Source: Nereocystis luetkeana (Eukaryota > Sar > Phaeophyceae > Laminariales > Laminariaceae). Taken from it: a DNA stretch of 64,000 nt. A program made the position numbers and the translations under genes. Under the pieces are notes generated by a model. That model saw only the letters and a program-made list of their open reading frames with translations. It was not told where the DNA came from and did no database searches. The stretch spans positions 7,666,729-7,730,728 of the forward strand of contig JARUPZ010000004.1 in the NCBI GenBank assembly GCA_031213475.1, in the 5' to 3' direction. Of the stretch, positions 12,329-24,030 are shown one piece after another; position 1 is the first letter of the stretch; each line of letters opens with the position of its first letter.

Positions 12329-12730
12329 CTACTCGTATACGTATGTACACCCTACCAGTACCGGTACGAACACCAGAGGAAGATCCCTCCGCCCAGTTGA
12401 AACCCGCATTGCGCAATGGTGGGAGTCCACTCGCACCCCGTCGTCAGATGACACCATATTGCGCCTAGCCAACAGTCCCTTAACGATGTAGTCAGCAGGC
12501 ATAGCATCAATGAATACGGTATACCGCATATGGTCGCCACGTGTCACGCCTTCTGTGCTAATTTCCGCTGTACTATCCTCTATCCTGCCCATCGCCCCCA
12601 AACGAGTTGCTCCCTGTGCTATTAATAGCTGAAACCTACTAAGGCGTCGGGAGAGGTCGGATTTAGCCCCAGTCGTTTGAGGGTCGTACCACGAAAGAAA
12701 ATCATCCAACGCTTCCCTGTCATGTGCATA
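12329..12730 (-). pseudogene. Copia-type gag (UBN2-like) remnant
   Basis: A 126-residue frame reads MDDFLSWYDPQTTG, then DLSRRLSRFQLL, EISTEGVTRGDHMRYTVFIDAMPADY and VKGLLARRNMVSSDD. The order 'W..-L..(R/E)F..L-..-I-..-G-..-(A/S)MP..Y-..-L' is that of the copia retrotransposon gag (UBN2 family), a nucleocapsid precursor that binds RNA. A typical gag is longer, ending in a CCHC knuckle; none is visible, and no LTR or pol was found. Probably a degraded fragment. The call rests on motif resemblance only. Confidence 0.5.
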
Positions 12731-13668
12731 CGGACATAGGCAGCCGTCGCAGGCGAACTGACAGCGTATCTAAAATATAGGGATTTACAATATGTCATTT
12801 ATTTCTTACTGCTATCGGCGTATGGCGACAGCAGTCGATAATTTCTACTACGGAAAAGAGACAGCCCCCTTCTTGGCAGTTGTGTCGCGATCTGATGACT
12901 TATTCGACGATCCCACGCTTTGCATGCATCGGTGTTGTCGTTGTTCTATCTCAGCCGCGCTCTTTCTGCAGTGCAAGAGGTCAGCGACGTGGACGTCTTT
13001 TATCGTCGTTTAGACCCTGAGGAAGGGCAGTGCTGCGGGATGTGCACACAGGTATGATACAACTACAGTAACTACCTTCCTTTTCCGCGTTCAAGGGAGT
13101 TGTATTGCGTCCCATGATTAATGTTAGCGTTTGCGTGCGTGTGGAACCGAGGGGCTGGGTGGTGAAGGGTTTCAAACGCCTACAAAGCTAGTGTCAGGGC
13201 GTTACACCATCCACGGCTCACGTCCTACGGCAAAGACCCGTCGTGACGCAACCTCCAAGGTAGCGTACAACAGCGACGGGATCAATGAAAATGCCAAGGC
13301 TCTTCTCCCCCCCCTCAAGGTTTCACCTGTCATGCCAAGATCCTCTACGGACATACAGACCGACACCTTGTCGATGCGTAAGGTCCATATTCCGGTATAT
13401 CGACTGCCAAACGTGTACCGCGCATCATGTCCAGAACCATGTGGGAACACGATACTAACGCTATAAGTTGCAGCCGACACACAACAGCCTGGTTGGTTCA
13501 TCGCCATGCTCTTACGACCTGTTGTAAATGGTCGCCTCACCTAGCAGTATATCTCTCGATTGTATGCGATGTGTCATACATGCCAGCTGAAACGGCCTTC
13601 CCGTGGGGCGGAACTATCGGTGACCACCCCACTCCTACGATAAAATAAAATATTTGGCATAGTTTTGA

Positions 13669-15204
13669 ATGAAAGACCGCTGGTTTTATACAGTGGCATC
13701 TGAACGTTTTGTCAGAGCAAAGCCGAAGGACCTCACGCTTGCGCCCTTGCATCCCGTATTCAATCCTCGTGTCCACCTGCAGCTTATTCTAAACCCGGTG
13801 GTGGTGGTGCTCCTGGTGTCGGACGGCGTCACGAACGCCGGCGACCTCAACCCTGCTGTGTTGGAAGCGGCCGGCTTAACCCCCGTCGCCATTATCATCC
13901 GCATCACCCTGATTTACACGGACAACACCGCCTCCAACCCGCTTCAGCAACTGTCGCTTGTGTTCGAGGTGGTAGTTGAGCCCGGAGACTGGAACGACTC
14001 GCCCTGCAGCTATCTCGAGGAAGACTGCGTCGTGTTCCAGAGCGACGGAATCCTCATGTTCGCTCCGGATGCCCCGGGCGGGTTCGCCACTCTCAGTCTC
14101 GATGCTCTGACTCAATTCACGGATGACTCGGACATCAACATCGTAAGCAACACCTGCGACGTTCGCTGCCAAAACGCGGGCGAGTGCGGAGATTTGAACA
14201 CCTCTCTCGAACCATCTGGCGGCATTCTGTTCGGGACCCCTGTCCAATCCACCTTCAACAACGGCTTCTGCAATCCCTCCATATTCGACGACCCGCACGT
14301 GACTGGCCTCCGCGGCCAGCGTTTCGACTGGTCCGGCGAGGATGGCGGCTGGTACGCCTTCCTGTCGATCCAAGACCAACTCCAGATGAACCTTCGCGTC
14401 ACCTCCCACCTGCCCACGACGTTTCCCGAACGCCAACTGGTGACCGGCGTTGCAGTGGTCACCGAAGGTGGGCATTCGATTGTGGTAGACGTCGTGGACC
14501 CCCTCGACCTCGAACCCACTTGCGCCGCCAGCGCTGGGTCTAGCTCGGCACCTTGCCTAGTTAATGGTGGCCTCCGTGTAACTGTTGACGGCCGCGAGGA
14601 GATGAAAGGCGCGGGTGAGTTTCACTTCGACGGCGGAATTCACATAACCTCCGTGAACCTCCCCCTTGAGTGCCAGCGGTTCGGCGACTATCTCATGTGG
14701 GGGGACCTCGGCGAGGAGCAGAAGCTCATGCACACGGAGCGGAACCTACGGTCCACTGGCGCGGTCACCTCCATCTTCGACTGGCTCCTGGAAGACTCCG
14801 TGATGATCGCCCCGCCGTGGTGCGTGAAGTACCTCGAGGAGCTCAACGGCGATGTGACCGCCTTAGCCGACATTCAGTCTAACCATGCCGTGCTACGGAT
14901 CGAGTCGCCCAACCTGTCGCTGCGTGTGAACGTGGGCATCAACAGCGAGCAGGAACAGACCCTGCAGGATGGCCGCGTCGTGCCCACCGCCTCATTCTGG
15001 CAGATGGACGTGCGCGTCGAGGATGCCAAGGATATTGCGATCGCAAAGGGAATGCTGGGCGAGACTGCCCGTCCCGTCCACGACAAGGAGACTGGAAAAC
15101 AGGTGATGTCGGGTCTTGGTGTTCTTCGTGGAAATGTGGAGGACTACAGGGTCATGCACCCGCTCGGGACCGTGTTCAGTCAGTTGTTCGTTCCGGAGGA
15201 GTAA
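13669..15204 (+). CDS. VWD/root-cap-like secreted or surface protein
   Basis: Intact 511-codon frame with strong GC3 coding bias from about 13740. Residues ~37-51 are hydrophobic (LQLILNPVVVVLLVS). A Cys-rich stretch follows at ~165-175 (CDVRCQNAGECG), then from residue ~206 the hallmark DPHVTGLRGQRFDWSGEDG and WYAFLS, typical of the VWF type D-like module of plant root-cap proteins and related algal proteins. The C-terminus (LGETARPVHDKETG, SGLGVLRGNVEDYRV) is also typical of that group. Function is unknown; such modules are usually extracellular. Start is uncertain: candidate 3' splice sites lie at 13692-13693 (TTTATACAG) and 13781-13782 (CACCTGCAG), so the first codons may be intron and a signal-peptide exon may lie upstream. 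Confidence 0.8.
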   Translation: MKDRWFYTVASERFVRAKPKDLTLAPLHPVFNPRVHLQLILNPVVVVLLVSDGVTNAGDLNPAVLEAAGLTPVAIIIRITLIYTDNTASNPLQQLSLVFEVVVEPGDWNDSPCSYLEEDCVVFQSDGILMFAPDAPGGFATLSLDALTQFTDDSDINIVSNTCDVRCQNAGECGDLNTSLEPSGGILFGTPVQSTFNNGFCNPSIFDDPHVTGLRGQRFDWSGEDGGWYAFLSIQDQLQMNLRVTSHLPTTFPERQLVTGVAVVTEGGHSIVVDVVDPLDLEPTCAASAGSSSAPCLVNGGLRVTVDGREEMKGAGEFHFDGGIHITSVNLPLECQRFGDYLMWGDLGEEQKLMHTERNLRSTGAVTSIFDWLLEDSVMIAPPWCVKYLEELNGDVTALADIQSNHAVLRIESPNLSLRVNVGINSEQEQTLQDGRVVPTASFWQMDVRVEDAKDIAIAKGMLGETARPVHDKETGKQVMSGLGVLRGNVEDYRVMHPLGTVFSQLFVPEE

Positions 15205-17300
15205 ACTCGACAGGCGAAGAGAGCGAGGTTGCCGCATCAGTGGAAGGTAAACCAGTGCTATACGACACAACACGTTTGCCACGTGGAGGCGGCAGAACAA
15301 CCGTCATTCGGCGACTTACGATTTCACCGACGATGGTTGGTTCGTTTTCTTGCATACGAAGCACATGCGCACACAACAAGGTAGAATGAACGTGTCCTCC
15401 CTGGAATGGCAAGGCTGGGGCGTGAAAGGATGGGGGCCCTGGGAACCGGGAGTAAAGCGTGTGGGAACGGTTAGACGCAGCACAGCGCACGTCACCAAAA
15501 GGAGGGCAGCATGCATATAGCGACGACGGTGGCTTGGTTTGGGAACGATCGTGGGAGCCTGTGTTTGGCGCACAATGTGTCTTGGAGGTTGTTTGGGTGG
15601 CGGCCGACTCTTCCGTCGTCCCGCAGTCAACCAAAAGACCATTTTTCAAGTTGTGTTGCTTCTGCTTCCTTGGATCGAGCGCTACACAGCATTCCACGGT
15701 CAACCGCGCGCATGCTCGGGAGTAGTTAGGACAGTCAGGGAGTACTCGTATTTATTGGAAGACGGCAGGAAGTGACGGCCGGGTCGAAATCGCTATCACT
15801 ACTCCCATCACCAAAGGCTTCGACGGCTACAAGATGGAGACATTGCAGTCTATCTAGGCATCTGGGTGTGTAATATTGTGTACAATAGTATTATATATAG
15901 AGCAGGTATGGTATTTAACTGATTGGTTATAATGTAAACTTCTGGCTCACGAAACTACCCCTCGGGTAGTTTTGAGTTGTTTGTTTGAGTGCTACCAGGG
16001 ACTATAGGCCCATGTTACCACCGTTCATACACAGGTCTGAACATGTTCGACATGATACATTTGTTGGTTTCGTCTCGGGCTGTCGTAGCGTACGTACTTG
16101 CTGCGTATATTGCAGCTATCACCTGGTAGTTTTCTGCGCTCTGCTTTGGAGATTCCGATGTGTTAAGTTCTCCTCTTCCTTTGGTATTCTTCTCCATTTT
16201 TCTCCACTTGTATTGTTCTTCCAGAATTGTATTTTGGAGGTATTTTTTTCGTATTTTTCTCGTAGCCTCTACGGTTAGTCTTTTTTTCCTGTATGCCTAT
16301 GTCTCTTAGGCTATGGCCACGGAACTTTGTTTATCTGTAGAAGAAGATGCAGCACGGATTTTGGGTGTGTTGTTGCATGCCACTGGTTAGAAAGAACGGC
16401 TTCCTGTAGTAGTATGTGAAACAACAGCTAGACTATACCTCTCTGAGGCGGCATGCATCAAGGGGGCGTGTTGGAAGGTGCAACGGGTGCCGACCCTTGA
16501 GTATTGTTGTTCGATCTCAGTCAGTTTCAGAGCTAAATACTATGATGATTCGCACTTTCGAATATATTCGTTAGGGCATTATTGTTCGACCTCAGTCAAG
16601 TTCAAAGTTAAAATATATTGTTGACTAGTACCTTCGAATATATCTGTCTGTCCAATGGACGCTTTATGCTCTTCTCCCACAGTCAGTCGGGAATGCTCTC
16701 ACAGGGCTGCGGGTGGCGTCTTACAAGAACACCAATATGTTGCTGCCGTTTTATATCAGTACTTCTCCACTATGCAATGGTCTGTTTCCTTTTGACTGAC
16801 ACTTCTTTGGCCTGAGGAAAGGGTGAGCAACGTGAGGTTGCTGTGAACTCTACGAATCCTCTCGTGTTCGTCGTTTAGACGCCCGTGTATACCCTGGTAT
16901 GTATTACGCAACAACGATCGTCTAGACGCTTCCAGAACAGTTCGTGGAAGCTTCTCATAGTACGTTCCGCTTCGCCTGAAACAGATCGAGATGTTAACTT
17001 ACAGCAGTATACGTTCATTTGTATTACCGTTCTTATATCGCAGTAGTTCTGCGGTGTGCAGGTCTACAGTAGAACACCTGCAACGCACGCACTTTCACAC
17101 AACATGCAGCACTGATGGTTTTCCTCTAGTAACAAAGAATACCCAAGACTTTCCCTAAAGGCCGTGCAACAGCCCGCAGGATACTTGGTGAGGGCTCGAT
17201 GTATCTCATCAGGGTGGTCTAGCTAGGGTTACGCTCCCCTCAAAGTCACGCTGTCACTCCCCAATCTCCCACTGCTTTCCCACTTTATCCCACTGTCCTT
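15205..17300. other. Downstream region without recognised gene
   Basis: Begins with the presumed 3' UTR of the VWD-like gene. Overlapping short frames at 15176-15725 on both strands show no motif. No MITE, SINE or microsatellite is visible, unlike most of the window. A short hairpin, CTACCCCTCGGGTAG, lies near 15955-15970. Confidence 0.4.
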
Positions 17301-17342
17301 TTCTTTCCCCGCCCATGTTTAGTACCCAGAGTTAAAACGGCA

Positions 17343-17906
17343 TTGGGCAATAAGCTCCCTTTGTCAGCCGTCCTTCTGTCAATCGTTCACCGGAACAAGC
17401 TCATTCCAACATCGCGCCTGAACGCGTTTTTGGGGGCTGTTTTCGTGCACATGTGCAATCAGGCGTTGTCGTTCAGTAGTGCAGTTCGTACGTATGCGCC
17501 GATTTTTCTGCGTGCTGATCTCACTGAGTACTCGTGTCACGGACTTGCTATTGCCCTCTTCCATGTGCACGTAATACAAGGCCGAACGACGTACTACTGT
17601 ACAAGTGAAACGCGGGGATGGTGTCGACTGTTAACGCCATCAATGGTCGCGCCGCAGTGTGGACCCTTAAAATTAAAGCATGTGGGCGCATTACTTTGTT
17701 GGTATACGCTATCTAACGTAATCTTCGTTTTCATGTGGGAGAGCGGAATGCTGGAATTTTCGTTCGAAACATTGAAGGGCAGGTCAACCTTCGTGCACCG
17801 CAAGCACCCATTGGGTGGGGTGAGGAAGGGGAAGTGGCGCAGGGAAACTGCCGCAGCCCCCCACAGATCGCCTCCCAGAGTAGTAGTTTCTTTATTTTCA
17901 TTTTAA
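17343..17906 (+). CDS. Hypothetical ORF, weak
   Basis: Open frame of 187 codons with no recognised domain. Composition is mixed: hydrophobic stretches such as LNAFLGAVFVHMCN and LLCWYTLSNVIFVFMW, then a basic tail. It could encode a small membrane protein, but codon use is not clearly biased and antisense frames are also open. No splice sites were assigned. Treat as a candidate only. Confidence 0.2.
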   Translation: MGNKLPLSAVLLSIVHRNKLIPTSRLNAFLGAVFVHMCNQALSFSSAVRTYAPIFLRADLTEYSCHGLAIALFHVHVIQGRTTYYCTSETRGWCRLLTPSMVAPQCGPLKLKHVGALLCWYTLSNVIFVFMWESGMLEFSFETLKGRSTFVHRKHPLGGVRKGKWRRETAAAPHRSPPRVVVSLFSF

Positions 17907-18455
17907 AAGACATGCCTCGCACCTGGTGGTGCCTCCTTGTTTCGTGTCGACTCTTAGCCTGCCTCCGGTGGGGCAAAGTTACTGAATTTATGTCGTGGAT
18001 ACCATAATAGGCCAATACGCACATTTCTACCCCCCACGTACAGCAGTCGTACTCTTAATAGTAGTAACATTGTCTCCAGCGATGACTGCTGTGAATGCGG
18101 AGCATGGAACCCCTCATAAATTTCACTCTACCGAGAACAAGACTCAGCTGCTCGGAGCACGTCATACGCATCACACTTGACCCCACCTGGAGACGCGCAC
18201 TCCATCCGACCGTATGTCTTTACCACGAAACAATTTAATTTCTAATTGTCGGGCTCAGGCCACACGCCCACTACCCTTTTACGCGCGTTAAACGGCAACA
18301 TGGAACTTCCTGCTTGTATCTATCCTGTTGCGACACCTACTTTTCCTGAGCCTGGCGGGCATTCCATCTGAAGCCAACGGTTCGGCAGCCCCGGCCTTTC
18401 TCGCGAAGCGAAGGCACCAAACCGCTTCTAGCAAAAGCCGGACTGGTTTCCACAC
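17907..18455. other. Presumed 3' flank of the kinase gene
   Basis: Short intergenic or 3' UTR sequence downstream of the minus-strand stop codon at 18456-18458. I see no polyadenylation signal I would trust. Confidence 0.4.
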
Positions 18456-21400
18456 TTAAGGCTGGTACCCAGGGCCCCCGCACACGACGAAAGACCGTTG
18501 CCGCGGAGAGGTCACCCGCCCATCGTATCCACCACACGGGGCATAGGCATGCGGAGCCAGGCCGCCGTAAGAAGGGCCGTGAACGGCTCCGACGTGCCAG
18601 GCGCCGGCCAACTGCGGCACCTTCGCCCTCGTGGCGGGCACACCTGCAACCCTACCAGAGGAGGCACAGTACCCGCCGCCCAACCTCTCCCCCGCCGTTC
18701 TTCCTGCCGACGCAATACCGCCACGCCCCGAGAACACACCCCACCTCACCCAGCCGAGGTTCGCCTGTGATTTTGGCGGTGCTTGAGGCCCCGGGGCCAA
18801 CGAAGGTGCAGCCGTATCACCCCCCTTTCTCCGCGGCAGCGGCGCAAGCCGTGAAACCAGAGCTTTCACGATACATGTTATGTTGGACATCCCGTGACTG
18901 TCGGGAGTAGGGGGGGAAGCGGCGACCTGGGGCGTGGTCTGGACCTCTTCCGCCTTAACTCTCGGTGGTACCACGTAGTGTATTTCGTCGCCACCACCAC
19001 CACCACCCCCGCCCGCCGCCGAAGCAATCCTCTGCGGACGAGCGGCAGGGTCCCCCTTGCATATGCCCTGCAGCAGCCACTCGACCCCCTTATCTTTCTT
19101 TCCGTCGTGCTCAGTGGCGCTTCGCGCAGGCCTCCTTGCCCTCCCGCAGGGTGCATGCCAAGTAGCGCTTCCGTCGCCGCCACCGTCCGTCGCCGCCCCA
19201 GGGACCTTCTGCGGAAGAGCGACAGAGTCATCTTTGCGTATTGCCTTCATCAGCCATTCGGCTCCCTTTGCTCTCTTTCCGCTGTTCTCAGTTGTGCTAT
19301 GCACAGGCTTCCGTGCTGCCTCACAGGGTGCCTCACGATGAGGGCCTCCGCCGTCAACAGCACTAGCGACATTTACACCAGTCCTGTGGGCTACCGATGC
19401 CGTCGGCTGGAGGGCCTGTGCGGGTGCACCGGCCGCGACTCTATCAACACTGCAGTTTCCACTACCGCAACCATCCGTGACGTAGCCTAACCGAGAGGGA
19501 GGAACGACGCCCGTCTCTTCGCCAACAGCTATGGCGTTTGAGACACAAGACGGCACCGCGCATCTGCTCTCGACAAGACCCGGGGCCGATGCCTGGCGTT
19601 GGTATTCTTCAGTCGTAACAAACTCTTCCGCCGACACACAAACAGGGATATCTTGTGCCGCTGTTTCAGCGAACTTCGCTGCGGAAGAACGATTTTTCAA
19701 AGAAGCGGCACAAGGGGCACCAGCTGCGCCATGCCCACCACCGTGACCACCATCACCACCACTGCCACCATCCCAACGCTCTTCGCCATTACCACCACCG
19801 TCACTTCTACTGCGCGTCGCGCCTGCAGCAGCGGCAGCGAAGTCGGCGGGAGCAGCGGGAGAAGCGGCGGCGGGAGCAGCAGCAGCGGGGGCAGTATCGC
19901 CGTCGATGATCTCTTCTGGTAGGCGAGCGGTTTCTCCCGCAACCGGTTTCATTGCCGACTGACGAGAATCTCCCTCGCGGTTTGCCGGTGCTACAACCGG
20001 AGCCGAAGGCCTGCCCACACCACCGCCGCCACCCCCACCGTTACTACTCCTAACACCAACATCAACACAGATAAAGGCGCCAACGCCACCACCATCGCCA
20101 CCACCACCACCACCACCACTACTGCCACCGGCAAATTTACTGCGCGTCGCGCCAGCAGCAGCACCAGCGAGAGAAGCACCAGTGGGAGCAGCAGCAGCCA
20201 CGGGAGCAACAGCAGGGGGGGTCGCAGCAGCAACAACAGCAACGTCAGCGGGGGCAGCAGTGCCAGCATCGGCGGGAGCAGCATCGCCGGCGACGATGAC
20301 CTTTGGCAAGCGAGCGGTTTCCACCTCAACCGTTCCCAATCCCAACTGACTAAGATGTCCCTCGTGGTTCGTCGGGGTTTCGACCGGAGTCAAAGGTGCG
20401 TCCGCACCGCCACCATCACCATCCCCAACACCACTACCAACACTACCAGCACCAACACGGATACACACACCAATAACACCACCACCCCCACGACCACCTT
20501 CACCACTACCACCACCGATATTTTTACTGCGAATCGCGCGTGCAGCGCCAGAAGCGGAGAGAGAAGCTTCAACAGCAGGAGGAGGGAGAGGAGCAGCAAC
20601 AGCAGTGGGAGCAGCGGGAGCGACGGCAGCGTCGGCAGGGGGGGTAGCAGCAGTAGCAACAGCAGCAGCGGGGGCAGCAGCGCCAACGGCGACGGGGGCA
20701 GAAGAACCGTTGACGACAGCTTCTGGCCAGCTAGCGGTTTCTCCCGCGATCGTTCCCAAGTCCGACTGCCGAACATCTTCCTCGAGGTTTGCCGGGGCTA
20801 CCACCGGGACCGAAGCCCCGTCCGTAGACCCACAGGCACCGACACTGCCACCATCCATCTCCTCTGCGGCGAGGACCTTCACCGAAGGAAGACCAGCGGC
20901 TGTGGCATTGCTGATTCCAAGGTTCGACCGTGCGGGAGACGTGGACTGCTCTGGGTCACCAACAGCACTGGGATCAGCAGCAGCGGGTGAAGAAGCAGCA
21001 ACAGCAACAACAGCAGCCACAGCAGCACCAGCAGCCACAGCAGCAGCGGGCACAGCAGCACCTGCAGCAGCCGGAGCGGCATCGCCGTCGACGGAAACTT
21101 CTGACAAGTCAGCGGGTCCTGCTGCGACCGCTCCCGAGTGTGACTCATCAGCAGTTGCCTCGTGGTTCGCCGGGGCAAGAACCGGGACCGAAAGCTCGCC
21201 CGTAGACCCAACGCCACCAGCACTGCCGCCACTCGTTTCTTCTCCGGGAAGGACCTCCACCGAAGGAAGATCAGCGGTTGTGGCGTTGCTGCTTCCAAGG
21301 TTCGATTGTGCGGGAGGCGCGGACTGCGCTGGGTCACCACCCGCACTGAGATCAGTAACAGCGGGGGCAGCAGCACCACCCGCACCACCAGCACCACCAG

Positions 21401-22184
21401 CACCAGCACCATCAGCAGCACCAGACGCGCCAGCACCAGCAACAGCAGCAGCGGGCACAGCAGCACCTGAAGCAACCGGAGCGGCAGCGCCGTCGACGAA
21501 AACGTTTGTCAAGCCAGCGGTTTCTGCCGCGATCGTTCCCGAGTCAGACTCATGCGCAGTTGCCTCGTGATTCGCCGGAGCTAAACCCGGGACCAAAAGG
21601 TCACCCGTAGACCCAACGCCACCAACACTGCCGCCACCCGTTTCCTCTCCGGGAAGGACCTCCACCGAAGGAAGATCAGCGGTTGTGGCGTTGCTGCTTC
21701 CAAGGTTCGATTGTGCGGGAGGCGCGGACTGCGCTGGGTCACCAGCCGCACTGGGATCAGTAACAGCGGGGGCAGCAGCACCACCCGCACCACCAGCACC
21801 ACCAGCACCACCAGCACCAGCACCACCAGTACCATCAGCAGCACCAGACGCGCCAGCACCAGCAACAGCAGCAGCGGGCACAGCAGCACCTGAAGCAACC
21901 GGAGCGGCAGCGCCGTCGACGAAACCTTTTGTCAAGCCAGCGGTTTCTGCCGCGATCGTTCCCGAGTCAGACTCATGTGCAGTTGCCTCGTGATTCGCCG
22001 GAGCTAAAACCGGGACCAAAAGGTCACCCGTAGACCCAACGCCACCAACACTGCCGCCACCCGTTTCCTCTCCGGGGAGGACCTCCACCGAAGGAAGATC
22101 AGTTGTTGTGGCGTTGCTGCTTCCAAGGTCCGAGTGTGCGGGAGGCGCGGACTGCTCTGAGTCACTGGCAGCACTGGGATCGGA

Positions 22185-22230
<46 letters not shown>

Positions 22231-22706
22231 GCAGCAGCCACAGCAGCAGCGGGCACAGCAGCACTTGCAGCAGCCGGAGCAGCAGCGCCGTCAATGATAG
22301 CTTCTGGCAAACCAGCGGTTTCTGCCGCGACCGTCACCAAGTCTGACTCGTCAGCAGTTTCCTCGTGGTTCGCCGGAGCAAGAACCGGGACCAAAACCTC
22401 GCCCGTAGACCCAACGCCACCAACACTGCCGCCACTCGTTTCCTCTCCGGGGAAGATCTTCACTGAAGGGAAATCAGCGGTCGTCGAGTTGTTACTCCCA
22501 ACGGTCGAGCGTGTGGGAGTGGCGGACTGCTCTGAGTCAGCACCCCATCCCTCCTCTGTCTCTGCCGGCGGCGGGGGCCCAGCCGCGCATGACCCCCTGT
22601 TCTCTAGCAGGCGCTGGTGGATTTTTGTCGCGAAGGCCTCCACGATCTTCACCGGGGGGCGTCGGCTAGGGTCGGGAGAGGTAGTTAGGTCCACCATGTG
22701 AAGCAC
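18456..22706 (-). CDS. Kinase gene, last exon: end of kinase domain and long repeat tail
   Basis: Open for 1416 codons to a TAA. It starts right after TTTTTTCAG (acceptor AG at 22708-22707), phase 0, so it is an internal-terminal exon and not a gene start. The first ~30 residues, VLHMVDLTTSPDPSRRPPV then KIVEAF, are the end of a protein kinase domain (subdomain XI, conserved Arg in DPSRRP). The rest is Ala/Gly/Ser/Pro-rich: several tandem repeats of about 115-140 residues (each with LPSVEVLPGEET, GGVGSTG, PVLAPANHE, AAPAAAGAAVPAAA), a 17-Ala run coded by a GCT-type microsatellite near 22188-22230, Gly-rich spacers, and two related ~50-residue modules near the C-terminus (GAEWLMKAIRKDD / GVEWLLQGICKGD). 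Probably disordered. Function of the tail is unknown. Confidence 0.75.
20690..22600 (-). repeat. In-frame tandem coding repeats (units of ~350-420 bp)
   Basis: At least four to five units within the last kinase exon, starting near 22520, 22160, 21740, 21320 and 20930 on the minus strand. The two central units are almost identical over long stretches, which suggests recent unequal exchange. Unit lengths keep the frame. Confidence 0.8.
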
Positions 22707-23961
22707 CTGAAAAAATTGTATAGCGGAGGTGGCGAAGAGAGAGGGGGAGCAGGGACGAGGGGCAGAGAGTGGAGATTATAGTCAGTCGGGGGTTGGGGGG
22801 GGGCACTGGGGTCAACGAGTGGTCTGATATTCACAGGCGATTGTCAACCACGGCACGATACTGTGGGTAATATGGATGACAGTGGCAAGTCTCGGGGTTT
22901 GAGCAGCCTGCGTGTAGCCTCCTTTTTCTTTCATCGACGCGAACTCCATTTGCAACCATTTTCCCTGCAGGGCACCAGGTAATTTTCGTTTGTTCACACC
23001 GCTTCAACGGCACCTTACTCCCGAACAACCACGGTCGTGGCCGGCAAGTGGAGGAGCCGTCGTACATGTGTATGGTCCAATACCTCGTCTTTCATGCCGC
23101 CCAGCTCGTCCGAGATGTTCTCCGGGTCGAGAAGCTGGCGGCGGTAGTAGGGCGATACCATTCGCCGGAGGGTCTTTTTTTCCTGCACGCACGTCGGTAG
23201 ACGGGGTCACTTTTTTATTACAAATAGTCTGCCACTGCTACTGTACGACCGGCGGCTAGATTATGATGCTCCCGATTGCACCACGTCCGCTACATACCAG
23301 TACATACGACCGACAGACAAACACGCCCCCCGTAAAACGGGATGACTGGGATCAATTTAAGAGTATACGCATGTCGAACTAAGAGACTACGGTATTCGAG
23401 GGCCGTAAACCTCCAACCATTGGCAACCTATGATACGGTATCTACAAGTGAGTCTTGCTACTGCTGTACGGAGGGGGTTTCCTACGGTAGTGTTCACAAT
23501 TTTCTCAGGCCCCCAGCACGAGAAGCTCAGCTCTCTGCCTCACCCCAAAAATCGACTTTCATTTAACCCTTTGTTTTAGGACTGCAGCCCCGTTTTGGAG
23601 GATAAAATCACTCAAATTCTGAGAATTTTGTCCCCAAAACGGGACTGCAGTCCTAAAAGGGACAAGAAAAAAATAATCGCTCAACCAGCCAACAGACCGA
23701 TTTAAACTTTGCTAAAACACGAAGAAATAGAGTTGAAAACAATATTGAGCTGCAAAACCAAGTGTTGGGCCCAAACCTGAGCCGCACTGTAAAGGTATGG
23801 GTCTAGTACAGCGCTGTGGAGGAATGGCGCTAGTACCGCACTGTATCGGCATGGCTCTGGCTCTAGTACCATGGCCAGCCCGCAGGACAGGCGGACGGGA
23901 AGAGAGAAAGCACGGCAGTGGTGCGGATTCGTGGAATGGCGGTGTAGCAGTGCGGACTCAC
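22707..23961 (-). other. Kinase intron between exons at 23962 and 22706
   Basis: Donor GTGAGT directly after 23962 and acceptor TTTTTTCAG at 22715-22707. The intron carries MITE-B copy 2 and short meaningless frames. Confidence 0.65.
23564..23662. mobile_element. MITE-B copy 2, best preserved
   Basis: Left arm TAACCCTTTGTTTTAGGACTG then CAGCCCCGTTTTGG; right arm CCCCAAAACGGGACTGCAGTCCTAAAAGGG. Nearly perfect inverted repeat with a ~30-bp AT-rich centre. Confidence 0.88.
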
Positions 23962-24030
23962 CATGAACCTGTACCAAGCCGGAAACTCCAGTTTCTCCTG
24001 CTGTTGACTGTAGCTCCTCGGCCTAATTGC
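23962..24030 (-). CDS. Kinase exon: late C-lobe
   Basis: 69 bp, bounded by CGCTGCAG before 24030 and ATG|GTGAGT after 23962, phase 0 at both ends. Encodes AIRPRSYSQQQEKLEFPAWYRFM. Joined to the next exon it reads ...FPAWYRFM|VLHMVDLTTSPDP, a natural run into kinase subdomain XI. Phase and sense both support it. It covers the stretch between helices F/G and H. Confidence 0.72.

Noticed and set aside
20605-21570. 321-codon plus-strand ORF and similar plus ORFs over 18.5-22.7 kb
   Set aside because: Antisense shadows of the GC-rich repetitive kinase exon on the minus strand, which has the splice site and kinase motif.
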